The notes beneath the pieces were generated by a model that worked only from the letters and a program-made list of their open reading frames with translations, was not told the DNA's origin and made no database searches. A stretch of 64,000 nucleotides of DNA from Companilactobacillus sp. (lineage in GTDB: Bacteria > Bacillota > Bacilli > Lactobacillales > Lactobacillaceae): assembly GCF_022484265.1 (NCBI RefSeq), contig NZ_JAKVLR010000001.1:1302001-1366000 (forward strand), given 5' to 3'. Positions 42,567-51,130 of this stretch are shown one piece after another. Each line of letters starts with the position of its first letter. Positions within the stretch are counted from its first letter, which is position 1. A program made the position numbers and the translations under genes.

Positions 42567-43326
42567 ACTTTAATTTCAAATCATTTAAATCATTTCTCAA
42601 ATTATTGATGGGGATTTGACCTGGAGCTGAAGCTGCTCCGACTGTAGCAAATGTTACCGCTGAGCCAAATACCTCACCTGAAATTCTAGTTACCTTGCCT
42701 AAATCTCCCATCGACATGGTAATGATCGGAGTGGCCAATTTATTTTGGACGTTGTTGGTTGCCTCTAATAACGTCAAAACGTCGTCAGCCGTTTCTGGCA
42801 TCACTGCCATTTTAGCGACATCGGCACCCATCTCTGACATCTTCGTCAATCGATTTTCGATATCGATCTTGTCCGGAGTCTTTTCAAAGTCATGGTTACT
42901 CATAATGGAAACTATACCCTGTTCTTTTGCGGCCACTAGCAGCGACAATACCGAGTTTGACTCGTGATAGAGTTCGATATCGACACCATCAGTTTGTCCA
43001 AAGGCAATAATATTGTGGCAGATCTCGAAATATTTCTCATCGCTTAATTCAAGTTCTCCACCTTCACCATGAGTCCGAAAAGTCGTCAATAAGGGCACAT
43101 TTAAGGTCGATCTGAGTTTTTCAGCGATAGCTTTTAATTTGTCAGCATCAGTCACGTCATTGAAAAAATCGATTCTCCATTCAACCAGATCAGGTTTTTC
43201 AAGAATAATTTTTTCAGCCTGTTGAATGACCTCGTCACTGGTCTTACCCGTGATTGGTACAGCAATCTTAGGTATGCCAGTTCCTAATTGGATGTTTCCA
43301 AATTGTACAGCTTTTGTTTGACTCAC
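42565..43326 (-). CDS. aroD: 3-dehydroquinate dehydratase, type I
   Basis: A 253-residue class I aldolase-fold enzyme that interconverts 3-dehydroquinate and 3-dehydroshikimate. The Schiff-base Lys is in ADVAKMAVMP, the catalytic His in IMSNHDFEKTP, and LVEWRIDFF and TFRTHGEGGE are family motifs. The end SAPGQIPINNLRNDL closes the active site in type I enzymes. It follows the third AroE-like gene by 15 bp. Its placement with dehydrogenases and a QuiC-like dehydratase, and not with other aromatic amino acid biosynthesis genes, argues for quinate/shikimate breakdown. Confidence 0.95.
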   Translation of the reverse strand: MSQTKAVQFGNIQLGTGIPKIAVPITGKTSDEVIQQAEKIILEKPDLVEWRIDFFNDVTDADKLKAIAEKLRSTLNVPLLTTFRTHGEGGELELSDEKYFEICHNIIAFGQTDGVDIELYHESNSVLSLLVAAKEQGIVSIMSNHDFEKTPDKIDIENRLTKMSEMGADVAKMAVMPETADDVLTLLEATNNVQNKLATPIITMSMGDLGKVTRISGEVFGSAVTFATVGAASAPGQIPINNLRNDLNDLKLK

Positions 43327-43341
43327 GATGATTCCTTCTTC

Positions 43342-44220
43342 CTACTTGTCTTCAGAGAACAACAACTCTCGAATGTATTCAACCGGCATTTCCTTGCCTG
43401 TCCACAACTTGAAGGCTTCCGCACCTTGTTCAAGCATCATTCCTAAACCATTGAAGACGTGCTTTACACCAGCCTGTTGAGCAACTTTCATCAACTTAGT
43501 CGTTCTTGGAGCATAGACTGTATCAAACACGATCATTTCGGGTCTGAACCAATTTGGATCTTCAACTAAAGTCATATCTTCTAATGGTTTCATGCCTACG
43601 CCAGTAGAGTCACAGTAAATGTATGAATTAGCAATTTCATTTTTGAAATCCGTCTTGTCTTCGATTGAATGTAAGGTAGCGTGACAGTCAGTTTTTTCAT
43701 TGATAATGTCGACATTGCGTTTGGCATTTTCCCATGAAGGATCCTTGGCGTTAAAAATCGATATCTCTTTAACTCCATCGAGAGCTGCTTGAATAGCAAT
43801 TGCTGTTCCTGCTCCGCCAGCTCCAGCGAGCGTCATTTTTTCGCCACGAATATTTAATCCCTCGTCATCAAGTGACTTCATAAAGCCAGTTCCATCAGTA
43901 GTATAGCCAGTTAAAATACCGTTGTCGTTAACGATAGTGTTGACGGCCCCGACCATTTTGGCAGCTGGGTCCAATTTATCCAACAATGGGATAACCTTTT
44001 GCTTATTCGGCATCGAGATATTTGATCCACGCATATCCAAGGTCCTGATTGCATCGATAGCTTTCGGCAATCGGTCATTGTCGACGTCAAATGCTAAATA
44101 GGCATAATTCAAACCTAATTTTGCAAAAGCATTATTGTGCATAGTTGGCGACATCGAATGGCGGATGGGATAAGCCATCAAGCCAATTAATATCGTATGT
44201 CCATCAATTCGTTCTGTCAT
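43342..44220 (-). CDS. shikimate/quinate dehydrogenase (YdiB/AroE family), paralog 3
   Basis: A 292-residue protein: AYPIRHSMSPTMHNNAF, the catalytic Lys in NISMPNKQKVIP, VGAVNTIV and Asp in GYTTDGTGFM. The NAD(P) motif is LAGAGGAGTAIAIQ, with FNAKDPSWENA after strand 2 (YdiB-like). It is more distant from paralogs 1 and 2 than they are from each other. It is the first gene of the aroE-aroD operon, opposite the second LysR gene with a 118-bp control region. Confidence 0.9.
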   Translation of the reverse strand: MTERIDGHTILIGLMAYPIRHSMSPTMHNNAFAKLGLNYAYLAFDVDNDRLPKAIDAIRTLDMRGSNISMPNKQKVIPLLDKLDPAAKMVGAVNTIVNDNGILTGYTTDGTGFMKSLDDEGLNIRGEKMTLAGAGGAGTAIAIQAALDGVKEISIFNAKDPSWENAKRNVDIINEKTDCHATLHSIEDKTDFKNEIANSYIYCDSTGVGMKPLEDMTLVEDPNWFRPEMIVFDTVYAPRTTKLMKVAQQAGVKHVFNGLGMMLEQGAEAFKLWTGKEMPVEYIRELLFSEDK

Positions 44221-44250
44221 TTTATCCGCTCCTAATTTATATTACGTAAA

Positions 44251-44262
44251 AATGTTAACATT
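44251..44262. promoter_or_regulatory. palindrome between aroE paralog 3 and the second LysR gene
   Basis: AATGTTAACATT is a perfect 12-bp palindrome flanked by A and T tracts, centrally placed between the divergent genes. It is a candidate LysR-type binding site. Confidence 0.4.
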
Positions 44263-44338
44263 ACATTTTTGTTTAGTTAATAACCTGATATTGATTAATT
44301 AATAGAATGTCTCTATCATTTAAATAGAGGTATTTAAT

Positions 44339-45268
44339 ATGAATATCAAACACTTAGTTTATTTTCGAGAATTAGCTCACACGCAGCACATGTCGCAAGC
44401 TGCTGAAAACTTAGGCATTTCACAGCCGACACTCAGTTATTCAATTGATAACTTGGAAAAGCAATTGGGCGTGCCACTATTTGAACATGAAGGTCGCAAC
44501 ATTAAATTGTCGCGTTTTGGAGAAATCTATCTAAAGTTCGTTACTCGCGGATTGGATGAGATCCAACGTGGCGATGCCATTTTGGAGCAATTATTAAATG
44601 TCAACGAAGGAAATATCCGCATGGGTTTCACCTATACGTTAGGTCAGAAGCTGATTCCAGAAACATTGTCAGCGTTCCAGAAAAAAGCTGACACCGAAAA
44701 TATTTCGTTTGAATTATTCCAAGGCAATACTAACGAATTACTAGATAGCCTCTTGAAGGAAAAATTTGATTTCGTGCTGTCCTCAAAAATTGACGAGCTC
44801 AACGGCGTTCCCATCAAAAACAAGTTGAACTTTTTACCGATCATCCAACAAGAGATCATGTTAGCCGTTCCCGCTGATCATCCTTTAGCTCAACAAGATA
44901 GCGTTGAATTAAAAGATATCGCTGATGAGCCATTGATAGCTTTCGCAAAAACTGATCACATGCGAACTTTGATCGACGAGATTTTTACAAACGCCGGTAT
45001 CGTCCCCAACATCAAATATGAAGTTGAAGAAGATCACACGTTAACTGGTTTCGTGCAATTCCATCAAGGAATCGCCCTGGTTCCCAATTTGCCACAACTT
45101 GACCAAACTAAAGTTAAATTGTTGCACATCAAAAACAATCAAGTCGTCCATCAAATATACATGGTCTTAAAAAACAATCGTTTCCTAACGCCATCAGTTT
45201 CCAGATTTCAAAACTTTTTGACTGACTTCTGCAAGCAAAATTACAAACATCAACATAAATTACTTTAG
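44339..45268 (+). CDS. second LysR-family regulator of the shikimate/quinate cluster
   Basis: A 309-residue regulator: LVYFRELAHTQHMSQAAENL, GISQPTLSYSIDNLEKQLGV and an effector domain ending near residue 300. It is divergent from the aroE-aroD operon and convergent with the second MFS carrier. It differs clearly from the LysR protein at 41593, so the two halves of the cluster may respond to different intermediates. Confidence 0.9.
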   Translation: MNIKHLVYFRELAHTQHMSQAAENLGISQPTLSYSIDNLEKQLGVPLFEHEGRNIKLSRFGEIYLKFVTRGLDEIQRGDAILEQLLNVNEGNIRMGFTYTLGQKLIPETLSAFQKKADTENISFELFQGNTNELLDSLLKEKFDFVLSSKIDELNGVPIKNKLNFLPIIQQEIMLAVPADHPLAQQDSVELKDIADEPLIAFAKTDHMRTLIDEIFTNAGIVPNIKYEVEEDHTLTGFVQFHQGIALVPNLPQLDQTKVKLLHIKNNQVVHQIYMVLKNNRFLTPSVSRFQNFLTDFCKQNYKHQHKLL

Positions 45269-45292
45269 ACTAGGTGCATGCCTAGTCTTTTT
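45267..45292. terminator. intrinsic terminator overlapping two stop regions
   Basis: AGACTAGG and CCTAGTCT pair around TGCATG and are followed by TTTTC. The first A belongs to the LysR stop codon, and the MFS stop codon (minus strand) lies in the 3' arm. Confidence 0.8.
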
Positions 45293-46469
45293 CTATCGCT
45301 AATTGACGGCGATTGAAAAAGACGATTAATCCACAGATTGCACCGATCAAGGCAATAAAGCAGTCAAAGATCATGATGCTTTGGACACCAAATTTATACA
45401 AGTATCCAGTGATGACTGGAATGGTAAACGATGAAATGGCTCCAGCTGTGTAATAAATCCCTGTGATAGTTCCCTTTTTGGTTGGGAACAATTCACTCAT
45501 GATCACTAATCCAACTTGCATGACTCCTCCGGCAGCTGACATACCAATAACAAATGAGGAAATGAAGATCGTTGTTTGATTCAGAATAAACGTCATTGCT
45601 AATAACGCTAATAACGAAATGATGGTGCTGACCATCATTACGTAGACCGATTTGATCCGACGGCTAGTTAAAATTGTGATCAAAACAACGCCCGTCAAAG
45701 ATCCGATACTGTAGACGCTGACTAAAAATCTAGCGTTAGCCATGCCCAATTTTAATACTTCCTGACCATACTTTGTGAGCCATTGACTGACTAAGTAAAA
45801 AGTCGACATTGAGATATAACCGTAAATTGTCAGTGTGACTGCGTTAACTTTTCCCAGAAAAGTCATCTTTGGATGAGACTCGGCGATAATTTTTTGTTGA
45901 GCAGTCAATTGTTTTGGAAATTCTAGTTTGGAAATAAAGAAGAAATTGACGAATAAGATCACGGCACAGAGAATGAAGTTTACACCATACCAGATATGAT
46001 TGGTTTCGACGACGGTAACCAAAATTGGCAACAGCAATTCCCCAGCCGAAATAAAGGCCTTAATAAAAACGTTGGCTGAAGCTGCTCGGGTTGGGAACAA
46101 CTCCATCAAAGCTGGATACGTACCTGAATCTAAAAATGAATTAGCCATTCCGGCTAAAATTCCGCAAAAATAAGCTACATAAACGTTAGAACTGACAATT
46201 ATTCCTAAGAAAAACGGAATATAAGTCCAGATCCCCAATTTAATAAATATCTTTCGACCGAATCGATCCGACAATCGTCCCGAAAAATACAAGACTATCA
46301 AGCGCCCGATTCCTAATGAAGAAATTACCATTGAAACTCTGGCAACTGAAACGTCCCATTGTTGCCCTAATGGGACCATATTCTGCGCCAAAATGACAAT
46401 CGCCATTCCATGGACAAAGTAGTTCAAATAAAGATGAAACCCCAACCTCATCTTTTGCTTTGTGTCCAT
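45282..46469 (-). CDS. second MFS carrier of the shikimate/quinate cluster
   Basis: A 395-residue, twelve-segment carrier related to the one at 36542-37771. Shared features are YFSGRLSDRFGRKIFIKLGI, GMANSFLDSGTYPALMELFP and GMSAAGGVMQVGLVIMSELF. It is preceded by AGGGGGGA. It is transcribed on its own toward the LysR gene. The two carriers may differ in substrate (quinate versus shikimate) or direction (uptake versus export of aromatic product); sequence alone does not say. Confidence 0.82.
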   Translation of the reverse strand: MDTKQKMRLGFHLYLNYFVHGMAIVILAQNMVPLGQQWDVSVARVSMVISSLGIGRLIVLYFSGRLSDRFGRKIFIKLGIWTYIPFFLGIIVSSNVYVAYFCGILAGMANSFLDSGTYPALMELFPTRAASANVFIKAFISAGELLLPILVTVVETNHIWYGVNFILCAVILFVNFFFISKLEFPKQLTAQQKIIAESHPKMTFLGKVNAVTLTIYGYISMSTFYLVSQWLTKYGQEVLKLGMANARFLVSVYSIGSLTGVVLITILTSRRIKSVYVMMVSTIISLLALLAMTFILNQTTIFISSFVIGMSAAGGVMQVGLVIMSELFPTKKGTITGIYYTAGAISSFTIPVITGYLYKFGVQSIMIFDCFIALIGAICGLIVFFNRRQLAIEKD

Positions 46470-46687
46470 AAGATCCCCCCTGAAATTAAAAATATGATTA
46501 AAACGTTCTTATTAAATTAACGCAATATTAATCAATAATCAACGGCTTACTGAAAAATGTAGTACTAATGAAATAATTACTTCAATCAAAAATTATTTCA
46601 AAAAACAATGAAAAATCAGTGTTTCTCCTTGGTGTAGCAAGCTAACAATCACGTATAATTTTGCTAAATCGTCAAGGAGAATACCTC

Positions 46688-47422
46688 ATGTACAAAATTT
46701 TTTCATTAATCATGGCAACCCTATTATTGATTCCACTCAGTGCTTGTAGCTTAATTTCTAATAATTCCAAAAACGATGTTGAGCAACATCAAAAGTTCAG
46801 TCAGCATCAATTGGATAAAAATGATCGAGTCTGGAATCAAAAGCTCAAGGATGCCAAAATCGAAACTACTTCTTACGGTGCTTCCGTGCAGTATTCGATG
46901 ATCCCGACCTCCATTGCCGAACTCAAGCAATACAATAAAACTCTGGTCAAAGGGACGGTCTTTAATCTCCAACAGATGACGGGCTGCAAAGATGAAGCCT
47001 ATACCAAAGTTAGTCTTTTTGTAGATGAAGTCATTCGTGGCAACAAGTCGATCCAGAACACGATCATCAGTTTCAATTTAAACAGTGGCTTTATCGACCA
47101 TCCCAAACAATCTGAATACGACTACATCAAAAAAACTGAAGTCCCGATGCCGGCAATTGGATCTCAATTGATCACCGGTCTATCAAAAAGAAACATCAAC
47201 CAGATCAGCGATGCCAAAATCAAAAATTTTTTCCAGACGAATCAAGTCGCTAATTTCAATTCCTATAGTTTGAATGACCCCGTGAACAGTCTATGGATCA
47301 AAAATCATGGCGATTCCAAATTCCATCTCAACAATCCCCTTTTAAATAAACGTTCTAAAGACGATTGGTATGCCAATAAACTTCTAAAACTAACGGATAA
47401 ACTGAACCAAATTGAAAACTGA
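46688..47422 (+). CDS. lipoprotein of unknown function
   Basis: A 244-residue protein with a signal peptide (MYKIFSLIMATLLLIPL) and lipobox LSAC, so it should be lipid-anchored at Cys 20. The mature part is soluble and Lys/Asn-rich with a segment VKGTVFNLQQMTGCKDEAYTK and a beta-rich core (VSLFVDEVIRGN, IISFNLNSGFID). I do not recognise a family. ATG 46688 has AAGGAG 8 bp upstream, better than the in-frame TTG at 46661. It lies directly upstream of the LTA-synthase-like gene, but that gene has its own promoter. Confidence 0.75.
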   Translation: MYKIFSLIMATLLLIPLSACSLISNNSKNDVEQHQKFSQHQLDKNDRVWNQKLKDAKIETTSYGASVQYSMIPTSIAELKQYNKTLVKGTVFNLQQMTGCKDEAYTKVSLFVDEVIRGNKSIQNTIISFNLNSGFIDHPKQSEYDYIKKTEVPMPAIGSQLITGLSKRNINQISDAKIKNFFQTNQVANFNSYSLNDPVNSLWIKNHGDSKFHLNNPLLNKRSKDDWYANKLLKLTDKLNQIEN

Positions 47423-47437
47423 GCGATTGACCTCTTA

Positions 47438-47465
47438 TTGAATGAAACTGAGATTCCAGTATAAT
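47438..47465 (+). promoter_or_regulatory. putative promoter of the LTA-synthase-like gene
   Basis: TTGAAT (47438-47443) and a perfect TATAAT (47460-47465) are 16 bp apart. The position means an ATG at 47464 could not be in the message, which supports the TTG start at 47506. Confidence 0.65.
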
Positions 47466-47505
47466 GTTTACAGTATTTGTTTCTATATTATGGAGGTATC
47501 TCCGG

Positions 47506-49632
47506 TTGTTAAAAAAATTTCACCAGCTGGTCAACAAACGTCTTGGCTTTATGAGTTTGTTAGTCCTAATGCTCTGGATCAAAACAGTTATCGCCTATTA
47601 CTTCGACTTTTCACTAGGCATGACCGACCCTTTGCAACACTTTATCGCTATATTTAATCCATTAGGCTTTTCGGTTGTTTTACTCAGTTTGGCGCTTTAT
47701 CTGAATAAACCGAAGCCTTCATATATCTTGATGATAATCTTTTATATCATCCCTAGTTTGTTGCTGTACGCTAACGTGCTCTATTTTAGAGAATTCACCA
47801 ACTTCATTTCTTTTTCCACCATCACTGGCGTCTCGGCAGTTTCCAAAGGATTAGGTAACAGTACGATGTCAGTCATGACTGGACATGATATCATCTATTT
47901 TCTAGATTTGATCATCTTGTTGGTCATGTTTGCGACTAAATACGTTCAGATCGACCGTCGACCTTTTAGAAAATTGAATGCGTTAGCAACCACGATGTTG
48001 GGTGCAATGATTTTTACGTTAAATATGATGATTGCCGAATGCAATCGGCCACAGCTACTCGGACGGACTTTTGACCAAACTTATGTGGTCAAGTACTTAG
48101 GCGTCCCCACATTCACGATCTATGATGCGATTCAAACGACTCATTCTGATCAAGTCAAATCCAGTGCGACCGGCTCTGATATCGATCCTGATTTAACATA
48201 CATCAAACAACATTACGCAAAACCTGACCAGAAATACTTCGGCGTTGCCAAAAAGAAAAATGTCATTATTATTCATTTAGAGAGTTTCCATCAATTCTTG
48301 TTGAATATGAAAGTCAATGACCAAGAAGTCACGCCTTTTTTAAATAGTCTTTATAACGGGACCGATACGATGTCGTTCGACAACTTCTACAATCAAGTTG
48401 GTTCGGGAAAAACTATCGATGCCGAAACGATGTTAGAAACAGGCTTGTTCGGCTTCCCTTCTGGAAACTTCTTCAACCATCAAGGAATGACCAATACCTC
48501 TCAAGCTGCTCCTGCTATCTTGAGTCAAGATAAAGGTTACACTAGTGCAGTTTTCCACGGAAATGTTGGTAGTTATTATTCTCGTGACACGGTTTATAAA
48601 AATTTTGGCTACAATTACTTTTTTGATCAAAAGTATTTCAATGACCAAAATAAGGATTCGCTGACTTTTGGTCTCAAAGATAAGCTGATGCTGTCGGAGA
48701 GTGCCAAATATCTTGAACAACTGCAGCAGCCTTTTTACACGAAATTCATTACTATCACTAATCACTACAGTTTCTCATTGCCTGACTATGATAACGACGG
48801 ATTTGTCACATCAGACACAGATGATAAGACGGTCAATAATTATTTCATGACTGCTCACTACTTAGATAATGCGTTGAAGGAGTTCTTTGCATATTTGAAG
48901 GCTAGCGGTTTGTACGATAATTCGCTGATTGTTTTATATGGCGACCACTACGGATTGACACCTTCACAGACGCCCGCTGCTGGAACTTTGATGGGATACA
49001 CAAATGACACCTGGACCGACTTTAATGAGTCCCAGATGCAAAAGGTACCTTTCATGATCCATATGAAAGGACTCAAGGGTGGCATCAATCATCAATATGG
49101 TGGTGAAATTGATGTCTTGCCAACGCTTCTACACTTAGTTGGTATCAATTCTGAAAATTATGCCCAAGTCGGGACTGACCTGTTGTCCAAAGACCATTCG
49201 CAAATCGTGGCTCAACGCAATGGCGATTTTATTACTCCAAAATACACTGTCTTAAATAGTAAAAAAGAAGTATTCGATAATAAAACCGGTGAACAAATTG
49301 ATTTAGCTGCTAATCCAGATCTTGCTGCAAACGTAAAAGATTGGAGTCAGAAGGTCAATGATCAATTGAAGACGTCCGACAACATCAACAAACTTAATTT
49401 ACTGAGATTCTATACTCCACTTGGATTCAAGCCAGTTGATCCAAAACAGTATAGTTACCAAAATCAGATCGACCGCTTGGTCAAGATTCGCAAGAATCTC
49501 GGAAGTAGTTCGACTAGTTTGTATTCTAAAAACGACGACGAGTCGACGACTAGTTTATATACGACCGATGCACCCGAATTAAAAGACAATCGTGATCCAA
49601 TCGATAATTTGTATTCGGCACAGAACAAATAA
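47506..49632 (+). CDS. ltaS: LTA synthase family protein (glycerol phosphate transferase)
   Basis: A protein of about 708 residues: five N-terminal membrane segments and a large extracellular sulfatase-like domain. Metal and nucleophile motifs are IIHLESFHQF (Glu) and QVGSGKTIDAETM (the Thr nucleophile), with LYGDHYGLTP (Asp-His) and KFITITNHYSF further on. LtaS moves glycerol phosphate from phosphatidylglycerol to lipoteichoic acid. The C-terminal 40 residues repeat TSLY-type units (STSLYSKNDD, TTSLYTTDA), probably a flexible tail. I take TTG 47506 with GGAGG 9 bp upstream. It could be a primase or minor paralog rather than the main synthase. Confidence 0.88.
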   Translation: MLKKFHQLVNKRLGFMSLLVLMLWIKTVIAYYFDFSLGMTDPLQHFIAIFNPLGFSVVLLSLALYLNKPKPSYILMIIFYIIPSLLLYANVLYFREFTNFISFSTITGVSAVSKGLGNSTMSVMTGHDIIYFLDLIILLVMFATKYVQIDRRPFRKLNALATTMLGAMIFTLNMMIAECNRPQLLGRTFDQTYVVKYLGVPTFTIYDAIQTTHSDQVKSSATGSDIDPDLTYIKQHYAKPDQKYFGVAKKKNVIIIHLESFHQFLLNMKVNDQEVTPFLNSLYNGTDTMSFDNFYNQVGSGKTIDAETMLETGLFGFPSGNFFNHQGMTNTSQAAPAILSQDKGYTSAVFHGNVGSYYSRDTVYKNFGYNYFFDQKYFNDQNKDSLTFGLKDKLMLSESAKYLEQLQQPFYTKFITITNHYSFSLPDYDNDGFVTSDTDDKTVNNYFMTAHYLDNALKEFFAYLKASGLYDNSLIVLYGDHYGLTPSQTPAAGTLMGYTNDTWTDFNESQMQKVPFMIHMKGLKGGINHQYGGEIDVLPTLLHLVGINSENYAQVGTDLLSKDHSQIVAQRNGDFITPKYTVLNSKKEVFDNKTGEQIDLAANPDLAANVKDWSQKVNDQLKTSDNINKLNLLRFYTPLGFKPVDPKQYSYQNQIDRLVKIRKNLGSSSTSLYSKNDDESTTSLYTTDAPELKDNRDPIDNLYSAQNK

Positions 49633-49641
49633 AAATAGAGA

Positions 49642-49752
49642 GTGTGACAAAACATGGTCAGAGCTCGAGCATTAACGTAAAAAACGCCCTAATTCGTATT
49701 TTGAATTAGGGCGTTTTCGTAGTTCAGCGGAGGGCTCTATGTTTTGTCGCAC
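49642..49752 (+). ncRNA. structured intergenic element, family 2, copy F
   Basis: The outer arms GTGTGACAAAACAT (49642-49655) and ATGTTTTGTCGCAC (49739-49752) pair fully with one G:U. A 4-nt bulge (GGTC) on the 5' side only is followed by AGAGCT/GGCTCT, an internal loop with CGAGCATT on one side and GTAG...AGCGGA on the other, and a perfect 15-bp hairpin with a 7-nt loop (49681-49717). The same architecture and loop motifs recur twice at 55177-55393. It starts 10 bp after the ltaS stop codon. The inner hairpin could also act as a terminator, as TTTT follows it. Confidence 0.75.
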
Positions 49753-49814
49753 GTTTATGCTGCATGTCTGTAGAAAATAGCAGTTATGTCACAGCCCTAT
49801 TTATTTTGGGTATG

Positions 49815-49849
49815 AAAAAAGCTCATGATCCAACGCATCATGAACTTAA
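49815..49849 (-). terminator. intrinsic terminator of the autolysin gene
   Basis: On the minus strand TTCATGAT and ATCATGAG, with one G:U pair, form a hairpin with a 7-nt loop and a T6 run. Confidence 0.8.
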
Positions 49850-49856
49850 TTAATTA

Positions 49857-50897
49857 CTATTGCAATGTTGCGTATGTATCTTCAACCCATTCGTTTGTTG
49901 ATACACGGTAGTATGTGTGACCTTTGTAAGTCTTTGTTTGGTCAGTTGCCCATGGAGTACCATTTGATAGTCCACGGTTTGACTTGCTGATCGTACCATT
50001 GTCGTTGAAGGCAACTAGTGGAACAGCATAACTGTTATTGTTGTTTACGTTGATAACCTTAGTTGATTCTGAAGGAGCTTGTGTAGCATTTTGTGTTGCA
50101 GCTGAATCATATTGTGTAAGGTTGTATGTTTGGATAACGTTGTTTAATGATTCTGCATAGTTAGGAGCAGTTGCGTATCTACCTTGTAACCAAGCAGTAG
50201 CGTCTTTATAAGTTGCGGCATTTTCTTTCCATGTTCCACGGTAGTATGTTGAATCCCAGTCAACACCGTTACGTAACTTGTTACCATTGTCATTGAATGA
50301 TTCTAAGTAACTTGGGTATTTTCTGAAGTTAGCATAAATTTGATACCAGCCTTGGCTAGCACTCCATTCGCTAGTTGGCATTGAAACATAGGCACCGTTA
50401 TAGTCACCTTTGATACCGAACAAGTTGTTTCCTTGTGTTGCAAGGTCTGATTGACCCCAAGCACTTTCAAGAATAGCTTGAGCTAACATAACTGATGCAT
50501 AAACGTTATATTTTGCAGCAGCTTGTTGAGCCATAGGTGCAGCCATGGCTAAGAAAGCTTGTTGTTGGTCGCTAGTTGCTGAAGTAGCTGATGATTGAAC
50601 AACAGCACTCAAAGCGTTGTTAGCTGTTGCAGCAGATGCTGCTTGAACGTTAGCAGTAGCAGCTGTTGAATGAGCAACAGTTGTATCAGCCTTTTTAACG
50701 TTTGATCCAGCAATGATATTTGATTTATTGTCAGTGTTTGAATTATTTACAGTTTGTGTGTTTGTGGCAGTAGTTGTTTGAGCAGCTTGAGTTTGGGCTT
50801 GTGTATCTGTTGCAGCTGAGGCTACAGCAGGTGTAGCAACTGATGCAAGAGTACCAAGAACTAAAGTGCTAGTTAAAATTAACTTCTTATAAGACAT
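49857..50897 (-). CDS. secreted GH73 glucosaminidase (autolysin) with SLAP-type anchor
   Basis: A 346-residue exported peptidoglycan hydrolase. A signal peptide (to about residue 29, AVASAATD) is followed by a low-complexity Ala/Thr/Asn linker to about 110, the glucosaminidase domain (AQQAAAKYNVYASVMLAQAI, the catalytic Glu in LESAWGQSDLA, NNLFGIKGDY, FRKYPSYLESFNDNG) and a C-terminal SLAP-like wall-binding domain (AFNDNGTISKSNRGLSNGTP, YKGHTYYRVSTNEWV). It cleaves after GlcNAc in cell-wall glycan. Genes of this type are often WalR targets, but I see no perfect WalR box in its 230-bp upstream region. AGGGGGA is its binding site. Confidence 0.92.
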   Translation of the reverse strand: MSYKKLILTSTLVLGTLASVATPAVASAATDTQAQTQAAQTTTATNTQTVNNSNTDNKSNIIAGSNVKKADTTVAHSTAATANVQAASAATANNALSAVVQSSATSATSDQQQAFLAMAAPMAQQAAAKYNVYASVMLAQAILESAWGQSDLATQGNNLFGIKGDYNGAYVSMPTSEWSASQGWYQIYANFRKYPSYLESFNDNGNKLRNGVDWDSTYYRGTWKENAATYKDATAWLQGRYATAPNYAESLNNVIQTYNLTQYDSAATQNATQAPSESTKVINVNNNNSYAVPLVAFNDNGTISKSNRGLSNGTPWATDQTKTYKGHTYYRVSTNEWVEDTYATLQ

Positions 50898-51130
50898 TTA
50901 CGGTTTTCCCCCTAAGGATTTATCTACTAGAAATAGACTACTATTAAGGCTAGTCGTATTCAATGCAACTCGGTCATTTGTAATGAGAATTAAATATTTC
51001 TGTAATCAATACAAATTATTATATCGTTAGCAAGGTAACTTTTTTAAAAAATTGAATAATTTAAAAAAATTTTGTGTTTTATCTCATTCGGCATTAAACT
51101 TTTGATATGTAAATATCGGGGGATTTTTAT

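Noticed and set aside
49642..49752. Copy F considered only as a terminator of ltaS
   Set aside because: The inner hairpin could terminate, but a plain terminator does not explain the conserved loops, 5' bulge and second helix shared with the copies at 55177-55393.
50898..51130. WalR boxes upstream of the autolysin gene
   Set aside because: TGTAAT and similar half-sites occur, but no pair fits TGTWAH-N5-TGTWAH.
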